From Moorena producens 3L (GTDB taxonomy: Bacteria; Cyanobacteriota; Cyanobacteriia; Cyanobacteriales; Coleofasciculaceae): a stretch of 18,376 nucleotides of DNA. This document shows, in pieces, positions 14,124 to 18,376 of the stretch. The DNA is taken from the NCBI RefSeq assembly GCF_000211815.1, contig NZ_GL890969.1, positions 1-18,376 of the forward strand, given 5' to 3'. Position numbers and translations under genes: made by a program. The notes under the pieces were generated by a model, which saw nothing but the letters and a program-made list of their open reading frames with translations, was not told the DNA's origin and searched no databases. The first letter of the stretch is position 1, and every line of letters starts with the position of its first letter.

Positions 14124-14268
14124 ACTCTACTCCTATTAATTCGAAGATTCAGCAACGCCGAATATCGGACTCTAATTTAAGCGTTCTCCAACCAAAGCCT
14201 AATTATCAAATCCAAAATGTATTAAATGCAATATTTTGATGCATAATATAAAATTTTATAAATTCTTT

Positions 14269-14310
14269 GTAACAAAAGCTACGATGTTTCCCGATTGTGA
14301 AACCTATCGT
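14269..14310 (+). promoter_or_regulatory. NtcA-type promoter upstream of the globin/cytochrome cluster
   Basis: GTA-N8-TAC (14269-14282) matches the NtcA consensus exactly. It is followed after 22 nt by TATCGT (14305-14310), a TAN3T -10 element. GTAN8TAC-N20-24-TAN3T is the canonical NtcA-activated promoter of cyanobacteria. Transcription would start near 14317, giving a ~270-nt leader before the globin gene. NtcA is the global nitrogen-control activator. Confidence 0.65.
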
Positions 14311-14585
14311 TATATCTCGATATGGACTATTGATCTAATCACATCGACTTAGTCAGTGTTAGTCAGTGGGAACCTTACACAGTTAGACATCTTGAAAATC
14401 CTGCCTGGTGGGAGGTTATCTCCACTGGGCATCTACCTTTAGGGGATGTCAAACTCTCAACCTCAATGACTCCAACCCAAAAGTGGGTTGAAGTAAGTAT
14501 AGGGGGCTCGGTGCCAAGCTAACAGTTAAATCCCATCTAAATCCCATCTAAATCCCATCTAAATCCTAGGGAGTGATATATAGCA
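14311..14585 (+). other. Long leader of the globin gene with hairpin
   Basis: No gene is seen. The leader holds a duplicated TTAGTCAGTG (around 14349-14368), a hairpin CAACCCA-AAAG-TGGGTTG (14473-14490) and three TAAATCCCATC repeats just before the ribosome site. No known riboswitch class is recognised. Confidence 0.4.
14527..14566 (+). repeat. Three 11-bp TAAATCCCATC repeats before the globin ribosome site
   Basis: Three exact TAAATCCCATC units (14527-14559) plus a partial TAAATCC lie directly upstream of GGGAG (14569-14573) and ATG 14586. Copy number here would change the spacing and structure of the leader. Confidence 0.9.
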
Positions 14586-15149
14586 ATGTCTTTACAAGTC
14601 GAACTATTAGAACAAAGCTTTGATAAGGTTAAGCCTCGCGCTACAGAATTTGTAGCCAGCTTCTACGAAAATCTATTCACCGATTATCCAGCCGCCCAGC
14701 CTCTGTTCGATACCACAGACATGGTTGCGCAAAAGAAAAAACTGCTGGCTTCCTTGGTACTGGTAGTAGAAAATCTACGTAAACCAGATACCCTCAGTTC
14801 AGCCCTCAAAGGACTAGGAGCGAGACATGTTCAGTATGGAGCGCTGCCAGAACATTATCCATTAGTGGGCAATAGCCTCCTAAAAACCTTTGAGCAATAC
14901 TTGGGGGCGGATTGGACACCAGAGGTCAAGCAAGCCTGGGTAGATGCCTACGGAGCCATTACCACCATCATGTTGGATGGTGCGGATTATTCCTCTGAAG
15001 AAGTGGAGTTAGATTCCCCAAAACCAGAGGCCACAAAACCCAGCCCCCAACAGTATGAGGTGCCGGAAACAAACATTAACTGGCCCTTAGTCGGTGGCGT
15101 GTTTGGGGCTGGTGGAATTGTCACCCTGATCCTGGCCATGCTCTTGTAA
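14586..15149 (+). CDS. Single-domain globin with C-terminal membrane anchor
   Basis: This 187-aa protein has an N-terminal flavohaemoglobin-like globin fold (~1-135) without an FAD/NAD reductase domain. Visible haem-pocket residues are Y27 (B10, in FVASFYENLF), F41 (CD1), a likely distal Q49 (E7) and proximal H81 (F8, in GARHVQYGALPEHYPLVG). A Tyr/Gln distal pair is typical of globins that bind O2 tightly and dioxygenate NO. After an acidic, Pro-rich linker (~136-165) comes a single hydrophobic helix (~166-187, WPLVGGVFGAGGIVTLILAMLL) at the very C-terminus. There is no signal peptide, so it should be a tail-anchored protein with the globin on the cytoplasmic side. The tail is unusual for bacterial globins. 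The next gene starts 25 bp downstream. Function is inferred: O2/NO chemistry coupled to the membrane. Confidence 0.9.
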   Translation: MSLQVELLEQSFDKVKPRATEFVASFYENLFTDYPAAQPLFDTTDMVAQKKKLLASLVLVVENLRKPDTLSSALKGLGARHVQYGALPEHYPLVGNSLLKTFEQYLGADWTPEVKQAWVDAYGAITTIMLDGADYSSEEVELDSPKPEATKPSPQQYEVPETNINWPLVGGVFGAGGIVTLILAMLL

Positions 15150-15174
15150 GCCATCCTGTTGTAAATAGTTAAAA

Positions 15175-15819
15175 ATGGCAAGCAATCTGGGTAAGTTTTT
15201 TAAGCCTACTATTCTCCAATCCAAGGTAGTCATCATCGGTGTGATGGTGATCCTACTAACGTGGTTAAGCGCTGCCTTCGCTTTAGATCACCGCAGTGTG
15301 TTCCTTCCTGGCACTACCTCGGAGGGGCATGTTTTGTTTGAGGTCTCCTGTAACTCCTGTCATGAGGGGTTTAAACCGGTCACCAACGAAACCTGTATGC
15401 GCTGTCACGAAGCCGAAATGGCAGCAGATGCTCACGGATCTAAAAAGTTCCGTGACCCCCGTTGGGCTGAACTCTTAACCAAGATAGATGTACTAACCTG
15501 TACTGCTTGTCATAACGAACACGTCCATATGTTTGGGCGAGGAGTTCACCTCAAGCCAGACCTATGTATGGCTTGCCATGAGGGCATCATCACCGGTGAC
15601 TTAGCCAGTCATACAGGATTTGCTCCGGATGGTTGCTGGACCGCAGGCTGTCATAACTTCCACGACCACCGCTCCATCTCGACAGGATTCCTGCGTCAGA
15701 ATATCGATCAGTTGCCGATGTTGCCAGAACCTGTACTGTTGGAGCGCACAGTTACTGGGGAATTAGAAGAAGCGCCTACTCCCGATTTAGGTGAAGAATT
15801 CCTGGGGAGCGAGTCATGA
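15175..15819 (+). CDS. Membrane-anchored five-haem cytochrome c
   Basis: This 214-aa protein has an N-terminal hydrophobic helix (~17-36) ahead of AFALDHR, which may be a signal anchor or a cleaved signal peptide. The haem domain follows on the far side of the membrane. Haem c sites are C59NSCH63, C74MRCH78, C109TACH113 and C131MACH135, plus C154-x4-C159-H160, a CX4CH site like those in some tetrahaem cytochromes c3. Extra His residues (for example H87, H116, H118, H125, H146) could be distal ligands. The C-terminus (~175-214) is acidic and haem-free, a possible docking tail. No close named family is recognised; the sequence looks like a NapC/c3-type multihaem electron carrier. No ribosome site is evident, so translation may be coupled to the globin. 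Its stop overlaps the next start (ATGA). Confidence 0.88.
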   Translation: MASNLGKFFKPTILQSKVVIIGVMVILLTWLSAAFALDHRSVFLPGTTSEGHVLFEVSCNSCHEGFKPVTNETCMRCHEAEMAADAHGSKKFRDPRWAELLTKIDVLTCTACHNEHVHMFGRGVHLKPDLCMACHEGIITGDLASHTGFAPDGCWTAGCHNFHDHRSISTGFLRQNIDQLPMLPEPVLLERTVTGELEEAPTPDLGEEFLGSES

Positions 15820-16658
15820 AAAAACTGATTGTGATTATACTCGTCCTCATTGGGTTTGTATTCGTCAGCGGTATCCGAGGTAACACAAACACTGTTATTG
15901 ATGTAGCCACTAATGGGGGTGTGCCCAAAGACGCCGCTGCATCCCTTTCCCAAGCGGAATTAGTTGAAATTAATCAGTTGTGGCAAGGCAGTGCTCATGC
16001 CTTAGCAGACGTTAACTGCTCTAGCTGTCACCAAGACTCTGACACTAAAGAATTAGTGGTTAAACCAACCCAGGAAAGTTGTCAAAGTTGCCATGAGGTA
16101 GCAGTTGAGACCTTTCTGTATGGTAAGCATGGCATTCGGATCTCAGAAGGACTATCTCCCTTGACACCAGCAATGGCTCATTTGCCGATGAAAGAGTCAG
16201 CGATGGACAAGCAAATGAACTGCAACAGCTGTCACAATGTCCATTCTGTAAATACCTGGCAAGCCTCTGTAGATTCCTGCTTGACCTGTCATAATGACAC
16301 CCACTCCCTCAACTATCAAAACTCAAAGCATGCCGAACTATTGGCCGACCAAGGTACGTTACCCAGACCTAATGGTGAATCGGTCACCTGTGCTAGCTGT
16401 CATCTACCTCGTCAGCAGCTGGAAAACACAGAAAACACAATTGTCGTTAATCACAACAATACCTTTACTCTTAAACCACGCGATCGCATGGTTAAGGAAG
16501 TTTGTATGAACTGCCACAGCGTCGAGTATAGCTATAACAGCATCTTCGACGATGAGCTAGTAGAGGAAAACTTTGCTCGACCTCCTAGCCTTCAGCTAGA
16601 AACCTTTGATCTAGTTCGTGCATTTGAGAAGAAACGGTCGAGTAACGCTGAACAGTAG
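15816..16658 (+). CDS. Six-haem cytochrome c, exported
   Basis: This 280-aa protein has an N-terminal signal/anchor helix (~1-20) and six CXXCH sites: C68SSCH, C89QSCH, C136NSCH, C155LTCH, C192ASCH and C230MNCH. His residues between them (H61, H105, H122, H143, H163, H172, H213) suit bis-His coordination. The region CNSCHNVHS...CLTCHNDTHS...KHAELL resembles packing in hydroxylamine oxidoreductase/octahaem-like cytochromes, but it lacks a recognisable catalytic P460 or CXXCK site, so an electron-transfer role is favoured. A GGGGAG sits 6 nt before ATG 15816. The 4-bp overlap with the five-haem gene means the two are surely co-expressed and probably form a complex. The stop codon falls inside a 22-bp repeat. 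Confidence 0.87.
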   Translation: MKKLIVIILVLIGFVFVSGIRGNTNTVIDVATNGGVPKDAAASLSQAELVEINQLWQGSAHALADVNCSSCHQDSDTKELVVKPTQESCQSCHEVAVETFLYGKHGIRISEGLSPLTPAMAHLPMKESAMDKQMNCNSCHNVHSVNTWQASVDSCLTCHNDTHSLNYQNSKHAELLADQGTLPRPNGESVTCASCHLPRQQLENTENTIVVNHNNTFTLKPRDRMVKEVCMNCHSVEYSYNSIFDDELVEENFARPPSLQLETFDLVRAFEKKRSSNAEQ

Positions 16659-16774
16659 TAAAAGCTACTAATTAACGCTACTAATTAACGCTACTAGTAG
16701 TAAAAGCTACTAATTAAAGCTACTAGCTAACGCTAATCATTCCTAGCCCTAGTCATAGCTACGTCATAGCCACG
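16654..16774. repeat. Repeat-rich spacer after the six-haem gene
   Basis: A 22-bp sequence at 16654-16675 recurs exactly at 16696-16717. The first copy includes the TAG stop of the six-haem gene. CTACTAATTAACG is also tandemly repeated between them, and TCATAGC(T/C)ACG is repeated twice at 16753-16774. The following AAGGAGAGG (16792-16800) is the ribosome site of the next gene. Confidence 0.85.
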
Positions 16775-16812
16775 TCATACCAATTAAATACAAGGAGAGG
16801 AAACACGAAATC

Positions 16813-17457
16813 ATGGCAATCAATACATTGCTACATCGCATGAAAACCAAAGCTGTGGGCTTAATTGCCTTAGGTTTAGCGATTTGCGTCACTGTTGTAG
16901 CTTGTGGCGGCGGTTCCAGTCAGCAAGCTGGAGGTGTTGCTCCGGAATTAGTTGTGGATTATATCCATACTGTACTGTTAGCAGACCGCACCGCTTACAC
17001 CAAGCACGTTATTAACCGCTTAAAGAAATTAGAAGGCAAAGACAAGCCAAAGGGAGTAGTTGATGCTGAAGCCACTGAAGGTTGGCAACAAACTGGTGGT
17101 ATTCCCCTACCAGCTCAAATGTTCCGTCTAGGAGCAGAGATTGCTTCTGATAACGGAGAGTTTACCTACGGCTTAATTTCCCCTTGGAACATCAACGATA
17201 ACCAAGCGCCAAAATCTGAATTTGAAAAGAAAGCAATGGCAGAAGTGGTTGAAACTGGTGAGCCTTACAAAGACTATCAAGAAATTGCTGGTACAACCTA
17301 TTTTTCTGCCGTCTACCCTGATAAAGCCGTCGCTGAAGCCTGTGTCACTTGCCACAACACCCATCCTGTACACAAAGAGCGCTATCCTGACAAAGTCTTC
17401 GAGATGGGCGAAGTCATGGGTGGCGTCATCATTAATCTGCCTCTAAAAGGCACCTAA
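16813..17457 (+). CDS. DUF3365 / Tll0287-like one-haem c lipoprotein
   Basis: This 214-aa protein has a lipoprotein signal (hydrophobic ~14-30, VVAC lipobox, C31 then GGGSS) and a Tll0287-like (DUF3365) domain with a PAS-like fold. It has one haem site, C177VTCH181, followed by NTHP. Domain features include MFRLGAE, FTYGLISPWNINDNQAP, FEKKAM, YFSAVYPDKAVAEACVTCHN and MGGVIINLPL. Related domains occur as sensors at the front of histidine kinases and as free cytochromes. In Tll0287 the haem is reported to have a His/Cys axial pair; here the only other cysteines are C25 in the signal and the lipid-bearing C31, so a different ligand (H52 or H65 region) is expected. AAGGAGAGG lies about 12 nt upstream of ATG. 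Context suggests a redox sensor or carrier for the cytochrome cluster. Confidence 0.88.
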   Translation: MAINTLLHRMKTKAVGLIALGLAICVTVVACGGGSSQQAGGVAPELVVDYIHTVLLADRTAYTKHVINRLKKLEGKDKPKGVVDAEATEGWQQTGGIPLPAQMFRLGAEIASDNGEFTYGLISPWNINDNQAPKSEFEKKAMAEVVETGEPYKDYQEIAGTTYFSAVYPDKAVAEACVTCHNTHPVHKERYPDKVFEMGEVMGGVIINLPLKGT

Positions 17458-17474
17458 TTTTTAGGGGAAATGTG

Positions 17475-17579
17475 TCAGCAATCAGCTATCAGCAATCAGC
17501 TATCAGCAATCAGCTATCAGCTATCAGCTATCAGCTATCAGCTATCAGCTATCAGCTATCAGCTATTAGCTATCAGCTT
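17475..17579. repeat. TCAGCTA / TCAGCAA heptad array
   Basis: Fifteen consecutive 7-bp units, first alternating TCAGCAA and TCAGCTA, then a run of TCAGCTA, ending with variants TTAGCTA and TCAGCTT. It begins 17 bp after the DUF3365 stop. The 12-mer CACGCTACTTGA follows at 17585-17596. Confidence 0.95.
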
Positions 17580-17622
17580 ATGCCCACGCTACTTGAGGTG
17601 CTATCAACTATCACCCAAAGAC

Positions 17623-17734
17623 TGACTGCTGACTGCTGACTGCTGACTGCTGACTGCTAACTGCTAACTGCTGACTGCTGACTGCTGACTGCTAACTGCT
17701 GATTGCTGACTGCTAACTGCTGACTGCTGACTGC
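17623..17734. repeat. TGACTGC / TAACTGC heptad array
   Basis: Sixteen consecutive 7-bp units (TGACTGC with TAACTGC and TGATTGC variants), 43 bp after the previous array and only 35 bp before the start of the membrane gene. Both arrays share a seven-base period but not the same unit. Confidence 0.95.
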
Positions 17735-17769
17735 TTAAAAAATAGGTTTAACCGAAAAGCCACTATGTT

Positions 17770-18376
17770 ATGAAGCCCAAATTTTCTACCTTAATCATCC
17801 TCACCTTCATCTGTGTGGTAATTCTGACTCCCTTTGCCCTCAGTTCCCTTTATCTACCGATGCTGCGGGACAATTATTTTAAATGGTATCAGCTTTTACA
17901 AGGGGAACTTTATAAGCAAATTACCGGCTATCTATCCCTAGCCTTTGTATTGTTTGAGATGGTACTAACAGCTAGAAAGCGTAGTCGTGGCTGGATGATT
18001 AAGTTGACTATTCCTGGTTCTATGCAGCTGTGGCGCAGTTTACATATCTTTTTGGGAGTCGCACTTTTAGGGACAACATTAATTCATACCATTGGGGCGA
18101 CGGGTAAGAATTTTAATTCTATATTCCTGTGGGTATTTTTTGGTGTAACCCTATCGGCTCTAGTCGGTGTTGTGGCGGAAACCGGGGTGTTAGAATCTCC
18201 TAGAAAATATTTTGGTTGGGTGCCAGCAAAGGATGGCATTGGCAGCATGCTACCGGGTATATCTAAAGGCCCCCTAATTCGTAATCTACGCTCTATCTGG
18301 CTATCCACCCATATCTTCCTAGTCAGTGTATTCTTTGTGATGCTAGGATTTCACATATTTATCGCCTATTACTATC
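17770..18376 (+). CDS. Di-haem b-type membrane protein, ferric-reductase-like (3' end beyond window)
   Basis: The frame opens at ATG 17770 and stays open to the last base, giving 202 codons with no stop, so the gene is cut by the window. Hydrophobic helices lie at ~6-29, ~50-67, ~88-109, ~117-137 and ~176-202. Two H-x13-H pairs stand out: H92/H106 on one helix (LHIFLGVALLGTTLIH) and H181/H195 on another (HIFLVSVFFVMLGFH). This is the layout that holds two b haems across the membrane in ferric-reductase/NADPH-oxidase-type proteins. The C-terminal part, perhaps with an FAD/NAD or ferredoxin-like domain, is not visible. It would fit as the trans-membrane electron path of the cluster. A TTA-ATG start with no evident ribosome site is used; the upstream ATG at 17765 is out of frame and stops at once. 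Confidence 0.8.
   Translation, partial: MKPKFSTLIILTFICVVILTPFALSSLYLPMLRDNYFKWYQLLQGELYKQITGYLSLAFVLFEMVLTARKRSRGWMIKLTIPGSMQLWRSLHIFLGVALLGTTLIHTIGATGKNFNSIFLWVFFGVTLSALVGVVAETGVLESPRKYFGWVPAKDGIGSMLPGISKGPLIRNLRSIWLSTHIFLVSVFFVMLGFHIFIAYYY

Noticed and set aside
13948..14239. Three overlapping plus-strand frames of 63-78 codons
   Set aside because: They read through the palindrome cluster (GKMPV / WQDAS repeats) and have no family features.
15816..16658. Catalytic hydroxylamine oxidoreductase or nitrite reductase
   Set aside because: There are six haems rather than seven or eight, and no CXXCK site or P460-type tyrosine context can be recognised; an electron-transfer role is the safer call.
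17475..17734. Possible CRISPR array
   Set aside because: The units are 7 bp with no spacers and there are no cas genes nearby; these are STRR arrays.

Overview
The window comes from a filamentous-type cyanobacterium with a large, repeat-rich genome; a Moorena (Moorea)-like or related genus would fit, but that is inference. The evidence is seven GCGATCGC (HIP1) octamers (about 0.3 expected by chance), several 7-bp tandem repeat arrays, an SLH/OprB 'iron uptake porin', a cyanovirin-type lectin, xisI, CHAT/AAA proteins and a perfect NtcA-type promoter.

Layout. (1) 1-3110, minus strand: a secreted cyanovirin-N homologue, a non-coding spacer with a duplicated 77-bp block, and a 657-aa SLH-OprB porin. 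(2) 3111-5601: an erosion and insertion zone. It holds an AT-rich spacer, a GGGAATC array, the C-terminal stub of an Rpn-type nuclease/transposase, and an xisI gene split by a complete 1340-bp IS608-like element that carries tnpB but no tnpA. The element ends can be placed to the base, and removing it restores a 111-codon xisI frame. (3) 5690-10254: two overlapping plus-strand genes, an HTH-AAA ATPase followed by a 1091-aa AAA-TM-TPR-CHAT protein. This is a probable signal-responsive NTPase/protease pair, and the second gene carries palindromic repeats inserted in frame. (4) 10277-11464: a solitary HicB-like gene and a Uma2 nuclease among repeats. (5) 11631-13819, minus strand: a stand-alone PAS protein and a HEAT-repeat protein. 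(6) 13962-14123: a cluster of strong palindromes. (7) 14269-18376, plus strand: a haem-rich cluster behind a GTAN8TAC-N22-TATCGT promoter.

The last cluster is the most unusual part. In order it encodes a globin with a C-terminal membrane anchor, a five-haem cytochrome c (one site is CX4CH), an overlapping six-haem cytochrome c, a one-haem DUF3365/Tll0287-like lipoprotein, and a membrane protein with two H-x13-H pairs that runs off the right end. Up to 15 haems could form a path between extracytoplasmic cytochromes, a di-haem b membrane protein and a membrane-tethered globin. The NtcA-like promoter suggests a link to nitrogen status and perhaps to nitrogen-oxide chemistry. I do not recognise this combination as a named system. 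The last two genes are separated from the first three by 154 and 312 bp of repeats, so a single transcript is not proven.
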